In this document: in pieces, positions 45,240 to 57,119 of the stretch
Numbering within the stretch: the first letter of the stretch is position 1
Layout of the letters: each line of letters begins with the position of its first letter
From: Gymnopus androsaceus JB14
Taxonomy: Eukaryota > Basidiomycota > Agaricomycetes > Agaricales > Omphalotaceae
Length of the DNA: 64,000 bases
Direction: 5' to 3'
Assembly: GCA_009733575.1 (NCBI GenBank)
Contig: ML769389.1
Location: forward strand, 624,449 to 688,448
Notes under the pieces: generated by a model
What the model was told of the DNA's origin: nothing
Database searches by the model: none
The model's input: only the letters and a program-made list of their open reading frames with translations
Position numbers and translations under genes: made by a program

Positions 45240-45422
45240 TAGCAATTATAAGCGCTTATGCTTGTAGACGTGGCACAAGCGCTTACAATTGTTGGCTGTG
45301 TGATGATTAAGCGCTTAATTAACATCCGACTCTTTTCGCATCATCGCTTATAACCGGGATTCTGATTATGGGGTTTATAAGCGGTTACAGCCGGTTATAG
45401 CCGAAATTCAAGGTTTCCGACA
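45240..45422. repeat. Right subterminal motif cluster and terminal repeat of the TIR element
   Basis: AAGCGCTTATGC, CAAGCGCTTACAA, TAAGCGCTTAATTAA, TCGCTTATAACCGG, ATAAGCGGTTACAGCCGG and the terminal repeat lie within 180 bp. A (TAATAC)n microsatellite lies just inside at 45040-45071. Confidence 0.7.
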
Positions 45423-45743
45423 AACAAACGGCAGTAGCTTGAGATGCTTCCAGAGTGTGTATATTGTTGGTATTAATTCATCCTGCTCCCGACCTATGCT
45501 GAACCACAACGGATCCCCCGTTGGAGAGAGGTACGCTACCCCAGGTTCATCGAGATGCGTGACAAACTTGAGGCTTAGGGTTCCTTCGGGGAGGATATCG
45601 ATTTCGGCTCTTGTATCTGCTTCTGTGTTTGAGTCATCAAGTTTCAGTCCAAACACAGAAACGATCCTTTGCTTTAGTTTTTTTCGATCAGAATTCCATA
45701 GAGGAGAAGAGGTTTTCCAGTTTTTGGGTGGCTTTTTGAACAT
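45423..45743 (-). pseudogene. TMA64: TMA64/eIF2D copy A, exon 1 5' part
   Basis: ATG at 45743, MFKKPPKNWKTSSPL and YLSPTGDPLWFSIGREQDEL, the eIF2D N-terminal domain, then reads into the right end of the TIR element after LLPFV. Continues at 39922 beyond the insert. Confidence 0.9.
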
Positions 45744-45778
45744 CGATGAAGAATAATGTCATTAATGGGCGCTTAGTG

Positions 45779-45973
45779 TCAGCTGAATCCTCGTCCGCCG
45801 TTTTTGGATAATTCATTCGAAATTCCATTTTGAGATGGAGTTTGCAGGGTGGATAACAATTCATGAGATTGAGATTGGGTTCGCAAGGATGTAGAAAAGA
45901 GGCAGCTGCGGAGGCGACATTGTTGGGTGGGAGAAGGAATTCGCAGTGGCAGTCGGTTGGTGAGAAGAGACAT
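45779..45973 (-). CDS. Small ORF upstream of eIF2D, copy A
   Basis: 64 residues, Arg/Ser-rich with no acidic residues in the first 30, like a mitochondrial presequence (MSLLTNRLPLRIPSP, CLFSTSLRTQ). It ends only 35 bp before the eIF2D ATG on the same strand. It could be the first exon of a mitochondrial protein, an upstream ORF in the eIF2D leader, or chance. The same ORF is at 54283-54477. Confidence 0.35.
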   Translation of the reverse strand: MSLLTNRLPLRIPSPTQQCRLRSCLFSTSLRTQSQSHELLSTLQTPSQNGISNELSKNGGRGFS

Positions 45974-46265
45974 GGGTCAGAATCAAAGCTATTTTTTTAG
46001 CACGCGTCTCGTTTACATGTCAAACAAAGTGTTCAATATAATTATAATGCTCTACTCGGTCTAGTACATATTATACTTTTACATCTACAACCGGACGTAC
46101 GCCCGCTCATTGTACGACGTACAGTTGACCCAGAATCAAAAACGATCCTCTCATGCAAAATGTATCCCAGCATCATGAAACGCCGAAAGTAATCTATGTA
46201 CAAGTATAAGGTCAATCAGTCAGCACAAGGAAAGCGAAAGCAAAAAAACGCAAGCAGAAAGAGGC

Positions 46266-46790
46266 TCACTTTAACAAATCATCAACATCCATCTTTGCAG
46301 CCCGATTCTCCAAATTTCCAGTATCATCGAGGATCTTTTCGACCTTGGCTTTCATATTCACGTCGTCTTCGATGATCTACCAACCAACCAACCAACTGGT
46401 CAGCGAACTAGCGCGATAAGGATGCGTTTGTGAGATAAACCTGATTAGTCTCTGAACACCAAGTCCTCCAATTCCTCTCCAACATCTCCACCACCCCCTT
46501 CGCCATAAAATTCCCATGCACCGTCTTATTCCTCCTACTAAACACTATCCTCCCTAATCCATCAAACTCCTCAAATCTCACAGGCGGAGGCGGATCCCTC
46601 GGAATCACTCTCACCACTGAACTCTCCACCTTCGGCGCAGGCTGAAAGTTATTCTTCCCTACATGCATCAAATAATCCACCTTTGCGTATAATTGCACAT
46701 TGGCGGATAGACGAGACCATAATGCGGTATTCGGCTTCGCGACCAGGCGTAAAGCGAATTCACGTTGAAACATGAGGATGCAGATACGTG
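46266..46790 (-). pseudogene. DIM1: DIM1 rRNA dimethyltransferase copy A, 3' part, truncated by Copia
   Basis: Two exons: the last (TGA at 46266-46268) encodes the KMDVDDLLK C-terminus; the other encodes ALRLVAKPNTALWSRLSANV, VGKNNFQPAPKVESSVVRV and FSRRNKTVHGNFMAKG. The reading is cut at 46790 by the LTR of Copia-B1. Everything upstream, including the SAM-binding motif, is missing from this copy. DIM1 dimethylates two adjacent adenosines of 18S rRNA. Confidence 0.88.
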
Positions 46791-47155
46791 TGTTGGAATA
46801 TCAAAGGTAAAATATATTCTATCGAACTATACATGGAACGCTTTCTCGTAGTCTCCACTTGTTTGTATCACCATCCCATGCACTCCACTGTTATCGTCTC
46901 GCAGACTCCACTCAGTCTCTCGCCATATCCACTTGCTCTCTCGCAGTACCCACTTTACCGTATGCATAGTAGCCACACATATTCACGCAGTAGCCACTTG
47001 CCCGATATATCGTTTGTACATAGGACTGTATATAAGCCTAGGTAGCATACCCTGTAACAATACCGTTGTCCCCCATCGATCCGTGTGATCGTTACTACTA
47101 AAGTCCTGTGTGGACTTACTGCTGCTACTTCCTGTTTAGGAACGTAACTCTAATA
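46791..47155 (+). repeat. Copia-B1 5' LTR
   Basis: 365 bp beginning TGTTGGAATATC. It matches 59280-59982 apart from a 338-bp MITE in the latter. Inserted directly after ...GATACGTG of DIM1; copy B shows the uninterrupted site. Confidence 0.88.
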
Positions 47156-47168
47156 GGTTATGGGCCCC
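47156..47168 (+). other. Copia-B1 primer-binding site
   Basis: GGTTATGGGCCCC directly after the LTR is like the copia-type site that pairs with the anticodon arm of a cleaved initiator tRNA-Met. Confidence 0.65.
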
Positions 47169-47213
47169 GGCCTTAACCATTGACGCATCTATTTGTGGAC
47201 ATAACTCTTGTTG

Positions 47214-48341
47214 ATGTCACAACCTAGGCCTACTGCACCAGCAGCTCGCAGAACAGCATCAGGACAAGCCGCCGCAGCATCTAGCAGTAAACCAGCGCCT
47301 TTACCATTACCATTACCAGCCACCGATCAGAAGGCATCTTGCGCTTCGAAATCTCATATAGCGGATAAAGACGAAACCCGCGACAGGTGGTGGAATCCAA
47401 GCGACCAGAGGTGGTTTGTTTGTGCTAAACAGCCTTGCCCAAACCGGTACGATACTCCTCACAAGGATACTAAATATACTGCAGAATTACCGGATTACGC
47501 CGATCTACCTGATATTGTTCAGGAACAATTTATCAAAACCGCAGAAAACGAAAGACAGGAGAAAAGACGCAGCGACCGTCTAGCTGGCAAACAGAAAGCC
47601 GCAGCCTCATCTTCATCTAATCCCACTCCAGCACCTACTCCTTCACCAGCTCCAGTTTCGTTACCGAAACAAGAGCCACAGCAAACACCACCTCCACTTC
47701 CGCCGAATCCATCTCCACAGCCATCTCCACAGCAAACTCCACAGCCCTTACCGAGTGATCTTCCACAAAGATCTCCACCCTCATCTCCATCAGATTCAGG
47801 ATCTGAATCGTCAGGGGCATTTGAATCAGATTCCGATGACGAAAATATGTCTAAAGCACTAAAAGCCTTTGATAAGGTTACAACCTTAAAGTCGGATGGA
47901 TCAAACTGGGACACGTGGAAAACTCGAGTAGAATTCGCAGCCAGATCTATTGGCTACCAGCGTTATTTTGAATGGAATCCACATTTGATAACGGATCCAG
48001 ACGCAACGGAGAATGATAGAGAAAAGGACAACGACCTTTTGAATGCTATCATTGGCAGGTTATCGGATGGAATATTCCAAAGGTATAGGAACTACGACAA
48101 CACGAAACGGTTGTGGGAAAATTTACTCGCTGATTATGATTCTAAAAACGCTCTTACTGAATCATTTTTGCAAAGACGACTCCACACTATGCGATGCTCG
48201 GACCCATCCAAGGTCAATAAACATTTGGACGATATGATCAGCATCCGCGACGACCTCACTACTAGGGGAATCGATATAAACGACGATATATTTGTCAACA
48301 CCATCATGTCCTCTGTCCCGACACCTTCAAAGCCACCATAA
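47214..48341 (+). pseudogene. Copia-B1 Gag
   Basis: Starts MSQPRPTAPAARR; residues about 125-215 are Pro/Ser/Gln-rich, followed by the Gag core (SDGSNWDTWKTRVEFAARS, RYRNYDNTKRLWENLLADYD, LDDMISIRDDLTTRGIDIND). A C missing from a four-C run near 48319 (present in Copia-B2) shifts the frame, ending it early at 48341. Confidence 0.85.
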
Positions 48342-49315
48342 ACGCATTGGCTGTTTTCTCCGTGAAAGCAGACAAGAAGCTCAACCCTGCCGAGCTCATC
48401 TCTACCATTTGTGCTGAATCAATGGTACACCAAATGCGACACGACCACAAGAAGGAATCGGCAAACTATGCCGGAAATAGGGGAAGAGGAAGTTTCCGAG
48501 GTCGTGGAAATTCCTTCAGGGGAAATTCCCGAGGCAGAGGCAGAGGCCGCGGAGGATCAACAAGTCGTCAGGACTCTGTTTGTTACAACTGCGGAGGTAA
48601 AGGTCACTTTGGAAATCAATGTCCATCGGAGAAACGCAGTCAGGCCAACGAGGCCAAGGAGACGAAAGCTCCTAAAGAGAAGCAGAAGAAGAAGTCAGAT
48701 GGAAACTGGAGAGATAGGCCGAAGAATAGCAAAGTGGCATCCTCATCTATGATTGAGGAAGTACCAGAGTCATCATGGGCAGCAATCGAAATTCCCGCTA
48801 AGCATGGGAACCTTGTTTTTGATTTTTCCGAAATAGCTGATAAATTTGAATTAGCTCTTTCATCGCCAAGCGATCAAAACTGTATAGTGCAAAACATCAA
48901 AGTCGACAGTCCGCCACCTCTTACTCTTAACAGTGAAGAGGAGGAAGTATACGTCGACGTTAACCTCTTTCCTTCCTTCAAAGTTGGAAAAGGTGATCAC
49001 GCTTACGCTGCAGCCCACAGTTATGGAGCAATTCTTTTTGACTCCGGATGCTCTACCCACATGACGCCACTCATCGACGAACTCAGGAATCAACGGGAGA
49101 TTCAAACACGAGTCATCCAGGCTGCTAACGCGGAAACCTTCACGGCAAACATCTCCGGCACACTCCATCTGGGACTTCCAACATTTGAACAAGAAATAAG
49201 AATGTTAAAACTCCACAACACCCTTCTATGTCCAGACACTCCCAAACACACTTGTATCACTGGGAAAAACTCGACGATGATGGTTACGCCATCCACACCG
49301 CTAACGGTAAAATGA
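48320..49315 (+). pseudogene. Copia-B1 Gag C-terminus and protease
   Basis: An Arg/Gly-rich box (GRGSFRGRGNSFRGNSRGRG), CCHC knuckle CYNCGGKGHFGNQC (about 48580-48625), basic linker, then protease AILFDSGCSTHMTPL (about 49030-49075). The frame shifts again near 49230. Confidence 0.85.
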
Positions 49316-49560
49316 CGATCAGAGATTGCCAGGGAAATCTCGTGGGAGTTATCCCAAAGACTAAACGGACTATACCAGATCCCATCACGGGAAACACGCT
49401 TATTCGACTAAGATCGGCAGATTGGTATCTCTTTACGAGGCACACTGCATCTTAGGTCACCTCAACTATGCTTACGTGAAGGCATATGTTCCGAGACAAC
49501 CAGGTTCGTGGAATCGGATTGGATCCGAAGCAAATGGCACCGACCACCAGGACATTGCCG
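49228..49560 (+). pseudogene. Copia-B1 GAG-pre-integrase fragment
   Basis: HLYHWEKLDDDGYAIHTANG, then (shifted) SLYEAHCILGHLNYAYVKA and a MFRDNQVRGIGLDPKQM reading. The conserved HHCC zinc site begins (H...H) but the CxxC part is not found; sequence quality or decay increases towards 49560. Confidence 0.75.
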
Positions 49561-50052
49561 CGCTTGTCAATGCTTCCGGACAGAGCAGGCGCGAGGGTAT
49601 CCTATTCGCTCGGTGCGGTGGAGTGGCAGTGCGGCAGCGTGCGAGAGGTTTTGTGAGACAGTGCTTCCTGCGATGTATTGAGCGTGGTGAGTGACCTGGA
49701 TCAGCGAGAGTGCGAGGGATCGAGGTTCGGTGAAAGTGGGACCAGGTGGTTGTGTGTCGCTGTGGCTCTGTGTCTGTATACGACTGGAAATTTGAGGCGG
49801 AGACAGTGACGTTATAGTGGCCCGAGCAGTGAAGGCAGAATTTCATGATTGAGAGAGTGTGTAGTGGAAGACCGAAATGTGTGGAGAGGATCGAGAGACG
49901 ATGCATTGCCATGACGTGGGTCTCAAGAACATCTCCGGAAAGACTCGAGAGGTACGGGGCGACAGGGAGAGCGTGTGCTTATGTCGAGTGTCTCCACTCT
50001 GATCGAGGGGGAGAATTTCTCAGTAAGCGAGATGTGCACGGGCAGTATGCGT
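49561..50052 (+). other. Degenerate Copia integrase remnant next to assembly gap
   Basis: Only HSDRGGEFLSK (about 49995-50030), a catalytic-Asp motif of Copia integrase, is recognisable. The rest is G/A-rich and unlike the earlier part of the element. It ends at the 25-N gap, so it may contain sequencing or assembly error. Confidence 0.5.
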
Positions 50053-50077
50053 NNNNNNNNNNNNNNNNNNNNNNNNN
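50053..50077. other. Assembly gap (25 N)
   Basis: Unresolved bases. Copy B of the duplicated block starts immediately after it. Confidence 1.
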
Positions 50078-50165
50078 TAAGTATTGCGATTCAATCTGAG
50101 ATATCTTCTTCAGGCTCTTGCGCCCCTATTTGTTGTCTTCTGTTCGTCAATTCTCATCTTCTACG

Positions 50166-51354
50166 ATGGACGCACTCATCAGTTTCAATACCGACACCTT
50201 CAGTCATTCTAAACCATGTTAGGCACCAAGGAGCTCATACCTGACGGTGGACCATAATTGAGCCAACTCCCTTCAAACGAGGGCCAAGCTCTTTTCAAAC
50301 ATCGCATAGTATCTCTATCGGAGCAATTCCAGCACCCACTAGAATGCAGGACGCCTTATAGCAGTCGGATCCGGCACAGGAAACGAAGTCCAATGCTGCT
50401 CCTCAATGACGACCAACGTCGGCTGAGACTCCCATCACCGGTAGATAAAACCACCTAGATTTATTTCCTTCTTCAAGGCTTTGAAAAGAACGCTGCGCCG
50501 GCAAAATTACGGTGTGGACGAGGAGCGCATTCAATTCAGCATAGGGCTTTCCTGTACGTTTGTTCCCGTCTAACTAACAGTATCCACGCATAATTAGCAG
50601 AGTCCTCGAAAGAAGATCCAAACCGAGAATCGACACGACATACTTTTCTTCTTGTCGTGATCATCACGAGGATTAAACCACTATCTCAGAAGTATTCTTT
50701 ATTCCCAATGACCTCGTTGCGCAGGTATCCCCTCCGTCCCCGCTTTCTTTTTCACCGCATCGATCGTGGAAGAACCCAGACCTCCGTGATGAAGACCGGC
50801 CGAGGAGATCGCCGCGTGAAGGAGAAGCGGGGTTCTACCTCGAAGAAGTGGTTTTTGGGGGTGTTGTGGACGCGGTAGTGGATAGGGGCGTAAGTCTGCG
50901 ACAAGGACGTATGTATTTGGTTTCTTGGTTCTTTTGCTCTCGAAGTGATTAGTATTCAACTGATGGACTCCGAATCTTAGCAATACACTATCGCAAGATT
51001 GCTCTGTACACTGCTGACATAGACCCGACATGTGGTGTATTCGACTTATTTGGTACGGTTGCTGTGAAGGATGAGGCTGTCAAGGCGTTTTGTAAGAGTT
51101 CTCTTCCTTATTCAAATTATTTCTTTGTTTATGATGTTTTTCTTTTCTTTCTATCATTTTCAGTTGAATCTCAACCTTTAGCACTTCCTTTCGATGATCA
51201 GGTCCTTGAGACGGCAGTGGACTCGGATGATCCTGCACAAAGAGGAAGGAGACTTGATTTTCGAATGAAACTCGGCCGTAGAAGAGATGTTGGTCCGTTC
51301 GACGAGGACGATGAATTGGTTAGCGACTATTACGACGACTCGGGCGATGATTGA
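50166..51354 (+). pseudogene. HExxH family gene, copy B
   Basis: Same exon order as 36132-37347. The first two exons carry many one-base indels and the HExxH codons are disrupted (near 50668-50680). The last two exons are clean and give QRGRRLDFRMKLGRR...and the acidic end SDYYDDSGDD (stop 51352-51354), probably the true C-terminus of the family. The indels lie next to the gap and may be read errors rather than decay. Confidence 0.6.
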
Positions 51355-52045
51355 TCATGATGGGCCTTTCACTGTTAAAGAATTAAGTAGCGTCTGACAA
51401 GATATTTCTTTCTGCATCATCGAACTCACAAGTCCTTTTTCTGTTACTACTTGATCATCGACGCATCGGTCCTGACGGTACCATCTCTTACGTTCATCGT
51501 GACTTGAACCCAGCACTAAAGTACGGGTGTGGGAGCTATTTCCTCCTCCTCTAATTTTGAATGCATTTGAACCGTCCAAACCTCCAAGTCCGCCAAGTAG
51601 TAAGCTTCAAGTGCACAAATCATAAGCTTTATTTAGCTCAACATCTGCGTCCATGTTTAGAGATATAAAGCATCACACAATACAGTATCGTTTTTTTTGA
51701 AAGATACTTACTGTAAGCTGTATGTCCATGTAGCCTCAATGACAGACCGTAGTCCGAGTGTTTGTGGAGAATACATATCCAGATTTCACGAGACGCGATG
51801 CGGCAAGACGGACTGGAGTCTGGGATCCTGACAGAGACAGACATGTCCTCGGAGTCCAATGCTGTTGCACACAGACCTGGCGTATGACGCTTTCATTTCA
51901 TTTCATCGAGAATCGAGAAGTTCAAGTAAGTATATCCAATCCACCTTCGACGACGACGACGAAGCGAAACCTCCCCTGCACTGTATCACACTGTCCCCCA
52001 CCTATACTCTTACTTCACTTCACTTGTTCGTCGCCTCCCTTACTC

Positions 52046-54247
52046 TTACCCACCTCTGCAACAACAGCCGTACACTACTTCCTTACTTCTTCCCCCGCTC
52101 AAATCCTTAACCTCAACCCACTTACTCGGTACCCCCATCTTCCCCACCAGATAACCCGGGACGGCTTTGGCTTGTTTGCCTTGGACGAGGACTTGGCTTT
52201 GGCTGCCCGAGTTGGAGCCGGTGCCGGGGAGGGGAGAAACTGTAGGAAAACGGGGTGAGTGAACGACTCAAGTGACTCGATACTCACCGCTAACACCAAC
52301 CCCAACACCCTTCCTCAACTCCTCCTTCATATCCTCCGTGTCGATACCGAAGAGTTCGAATCCGCTGATGAGCGTGGATGCTTTGCGGCCTTGACGGATT
52401 TTGATGACAATTTGGATTGGGGAGATGGTGCCTTTTCTGCGGGAGTGAACATGAACATGAGCATATCATGAGCATGCGGAGCGAAAGAAGAAACACTGTA
52501 ACGCACTTCAGTTTTCCAGCCTCATCCGAGTCGGTATCCCCTGCACCTTTTACCTCATACCATCTCTGCATCTTATCCGACACCCTCTTGAGTAGTTCGT
52601 CTCGTTTGATGAATTCGATTTTGGGCTGCTCTTCCTTCCCGCTGCTCTTCCCTTTATCCTTCCCTTTATCGTTGGCCTTGTCCTTGGACTTTCCCTTTCC
52701 CTTCGAATTGGAACTAACGCATGAAGCCAATAAAGGATCAGTATCAACATGAACATTGATATACGCCTGATCATTCGGGTTAACCAAGCGCTCCGCATGC
52801 TTGGTGATGTATTCGTTGAGGAGAGAGCGGATTTCGGGGAGGGTGTAGAGAGTTGAGGAGCTGTGAACGAATGACGAAACCGTTTAGGATTGAACAATGA
52901 AAACGGCGCGTGCACTAGCTCACCTTGCACCCATCCCCTCAAAAAGCACCACACTACTCAAATGCGGTTTCCACAGTTCCCTCACCTCCATCTCCGAACG
53001 TGCAGGACCCTCCGCTTTCTCCTCCCGTAACGCTTTCCTCGCAGCCTTCGCTTCCACCTCCCCAACCGTAGCATACAAAGCGTGCGCCTGTACATCGGGA
53101 TGAGTAGCATTCACCGATGTGATCAGGATGTCGGTTTGCGCGGAGTGCTTTTTCGGAGGGCTCTTGGTGGTGATTAGTGATGATTTCTCTGCGGATTTGA
53201 GGAATGCAGAGAGGGATTTGTGGGAGGATGCTTTGAGTGTTATTGTGTAAGGGTCTGGATCGGGAGTGGGAGTAGGAGTAGACGAGTTGCCTGGGGGGGA
53301 AACCGAAACCAACTTTTCTGGAAAGTATGGCCGATTAGGGAGAATGTAGGTGGTGTAGAACGTCGTGGCTGGGATTGGGAATGTCGACGTGGGGAGGGAT
53401 ACGGAGCTGAGGGTGGTGGAGATGGCTTGGAGGAGAGAGAGCCGGAGAAAGTGGCTGATTTCAGTGGGAGTGTATACGTAGCTGTTTGTCGGAGGGGCGT
53501 CGTTATCCAATGATTCTGTCAGTTCAGCTGCAGCAGGCTCCTCCCCCTCCTCCTCCGCTCCTGTTGCAACCTTGACACTCATTGGAACCTCCCCCTTTGA
53601 ACCCATATCCCATAGGTGGTCTTTCCACGCATGCAGAACAAAAACCGCTTTTCCCTTTTCTTCGTCTCGTAGTCGATCGCTGGAAACAGCCATTCGACCG
53701 ACTGCTAATGGCGAAGAGAGCATCCCGCCCTCCGTAGTATGCTCATATCTGCAGATGGAGACGAATTGACCCTCAACGAGTGACAAGTCAGAGCAGTGGA
53801 TTACTGTCTTGACAAAGTTAGTGAAATAGAGAGAGAAGACTTGAACACGTTACGCTGCTACGCACCTCCTCCTCGCATTAAATCTGCTCCTCCGCTGAGG
53901 ATCGGGATCACAACTCTCGGTGTGGTAACAAACGGCAGTAGCTTGAGATGCTTCCAGAGTGTGTATATTGTTGGTATTAATTCATCCTGCTCCCGACCTA
54001 TGCTGAACCACAACGGATCCCCCGTTGGAGAGAGGTACGCTACCCCAGGTTCATCGAGATGCGTGACAAACTTGAGGCTTAGGGTTCCTTCGGGGAGGAT
54101 ATTGATTTCGGCTTTTGTATCTGCTTCTGTGTTTGAGTCATCAAGTTTCAGTCCAAACACAGAAACGATCCTTTGCTTTAGTTTTTTTCGATCAGAATTC
54201 CGTAGAGGAGAAGAGGTTTTCCAGTTTTTGGGTGGCTTTTTGAACAT
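52046..54247 (-). CDS. TMA64: TMA64 / eIF2D translation factor, five exons, uninterrupted copy
   Basis: Exons on the minus strand: 54247-53866, 53803-52924, 52860-52507, 52436-52288, 52239-52046, with introns of 62, 63, 70 and 48 bp, all GT-AG and in phase; about 652 residues. Order: N-terminal domain (MFKKPPKNWKTSSPL, GDPLWFSIGREQDEL), PUA (PLAVGRMAVSS, HAWKDHLWDMGS, about 150-200), winged helix (about 240-380), SWIB/MDM2 (ELWKPHLSS from about 405), a Lys-rich insert, SUI1 (IKIRQGRKASTLISGFELFG, about 545-565) and KWVEVKDLSG. eIF2D delivers or removes tRNA at the 40S P site and acts in post-termination recycling. One G missing from the 3' G run (copy A has six) replaces the usual short GKK end by a 13-residue tail. 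Confidence 0.93.
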
Positions 54248-54282
54248 CGATGAAGAATAATGTCATTAATGGGCACTTAGTG

Positions 54283-54477
54283 TCAGCTGAATCCTCGTCC
54301 GCCGTTTTTGGATAATTCATTCGAAATTCCATTTTGAGATGGAGTTTGCAGGGTGGATAACAATTCATGAGATTGAGATTGGGTTCGCAAGGATGTAGAA
54401 AAGAGGCAGCTGCGGAGGCGACATTGTTGGGTGGGAGAAGGAATTCGCAGTGGCAGTCGGTTGGTGAGAAGAGACAT
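54283..54477 (-). CDS. Small ORF upstream of eIF2D, copy B
   Basis: Identical in protein to 45779-45973: 64 residues with presequence-like composition, ending 35 bp before the eIF2D start codon on the same strand. Same alternatives apply. Confidence 0.35.
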   Translation of the reverse strand: MSLLTNRLPLRIPSPTQQCRLRSCLFSTSLRTQSQSHELLSTLQTPSQNGISNELSKNGGRGFS

Positions 54478-54769
54478 GGGTCAGAATCAAAGCTATTTTT
54501 TTAGCACGCGTCTCGTTTACATGTCAAACAAAGTGTTCAATATAATTATAATGCTCTACTCGGTCTAGTACATATTATACTTTTACATCTACAACCGGAC
54601 GTACGCCCGCTCATCGTACGACGTACAGTCGACCCAGAATCAAAAACGATCCTCTCATGCAAAATGTATCCCAGCATCATGAAATGCCGAAAGTAATCTA
54701 TGTACAAGTATAAGGTCAATCAGTCAGCACAAGGAAAGCGAAAGCAAAAAAACGCAAGCAGAAAGAGGC

Positions 54770-55692
<923 letters not shown>

Positions 55693-57119
55693 CTTTATAA
55701 GGCAAGGGCGCGAGACCTCGTTGGGTGCATGCATGAGATAAGAAACCTAAGATGAGAGGTATACTCATGCCTCAAGAAAATGGTGACAATCTCTTGGGTT
55801 TTGTCGGGGAAGCCAACACTGTCACCGCCAGATCGCAGTGACCAGTCCAGGGTGAAAAAAGACCTGAGGTCTTCACCAGACTCAAACGGAACTGTACACT
55901 AACTCCAGTACACAAGGGGAACGGGTTAAGGAAGGGAAGAGTCAGCAAAGCGCAAACCCCACATGGAGCAGAGCTCCCAGAGCGTTTACGCTTGCTGAGG
56001 GTGAAGCTGATGATGACCAAACAAAAACCTGAACCCCCACCAAGAGCAATGAGGAGTGATGAAAGATATAATTAGTACAGGTTGTAGACCTGGGGAATAA
56101 ACGTTAGGTGAGACGTTAGTGAACCTAGCAGATGAATGATAGATGATAGAGATAGATGATAGTGATAGGTGATGGGTGATAGGGCGACATGCAAAGCAAT
56201 GTCAAAGTAGGATGCAAACCAAGAGGCAAGCAGAGCTGAAGATGATAGAAAATAATTACGGACAAAAACCATAATTACACAATAATTTCCTATCTATGGG
56301 GTACGGTCAGTATGAATTTGAGCACAGCCCACCCCAGACAACACTCCAAGATGGCTATAGTGCTAGTCCTTGTAGCACTGGATATTATTTGAAGGATGGA
56401 TTGTGATATAGAATTGGAGAACCATAATGATACATAAGAGCTTGTCCTAAGGTAGGATAGAAAAGATAGTGATAGTGATGATGCTGAGAAAATCCCGAGT
56501 CATCAATGCATGGATGACGACCGAAATTTTGGTACAAGAAAAAGTTGTTTTTTCTTTTAGATGATTACCTCAATAATGATAGCAAACTTTGATGAAGAAA
56601 GAGAATGATAGCGATGGTGATAATAATGAAAGGATCCTGAGTCGTCAACGCGCAGACTCGGATGATGATCCAAAGTTTGATGAAAGAAAAATCATCTTTT
56701 CCTTGGTTGAAAGCCTCGAGAATGATAATGAACCTTCGGAGAGAGGATAAGAGAGAAGACAGGATACGAAAAAGAGAAGATCCAAAAATCTTGGGCTTGG
56801 AGAGAACGAGAATGAGGAGAATACTTTCCGCGCACACCAGACAATGGTGGCGGGAAGCAAAAGATGATGCAGACATGCACCACAATTTTGGTCTCAATGC
56901 AGACATCAGTCATTGTGCCTGTGTCAGCTGTATTGATACCAGACTCTCTTCTCATCTCCAGTGCTCCCTTGCCTTATCTATCACTTATGCTAGCCGTTCT
57001 CAAGCTCACGTAGCTTCAGCTAGTGCTTTGGGCATTCTGAATCAAAAACCACAAGGGAGGAAGGGAAGAAAAAGCGCGCTTGGGCGCCAAAAGTTTCTAT
57101 CCTTCAACGTTCTACCATC
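55693..57119. other. Gene-free region with GATA-like and duplicated low-complexity sequence
   Basis: No gene recognised. A GATAGATGATAG microsatellite-like stretch is at about 56130-56185. A degenerate duplication (GATGATG...GAGTCATCAATGCATGGATG versus ...GAGTCGTCAACGCGCAGAC) covers about 56465-56720. The 153-residue frame at 56662-57123 is mostly repeat-derived. Confidence 0.45.

Larger units (their letters stand above)
39923..45422. mobile_element. 5.5-kb Pack-TIR element carrying host gene fragments
   Basis: Exactly absent from copy B: there the eIF2D sequence runs GTGGTAACAAACGG without a break (53922-53936). Ends are inverted repeats, TGTCGCAAACTTGATTT on the left and TGTCGGAAACCTTGAATTT on the right (reverse complement), with a 2-bp AA duplication. 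Subterminal GCGCTTATAA/CGCTTATAACCGG motifs are clustered at both ends. No transposase is recognised. The interior carries Argonaute, actin and uL3 fragments and an unknown spliced fragment, all with introns, so capture was at the DNA level. Confidence 0.88.

Noticed and set aside
47519..47914. 131-residue minus-strand Cys/Gly-rich frame opposite Copia Gag
   Set aside because: Antisense shadow of the Pro/Gln-rich Gag linker; repeated at 60352 for the same reason.
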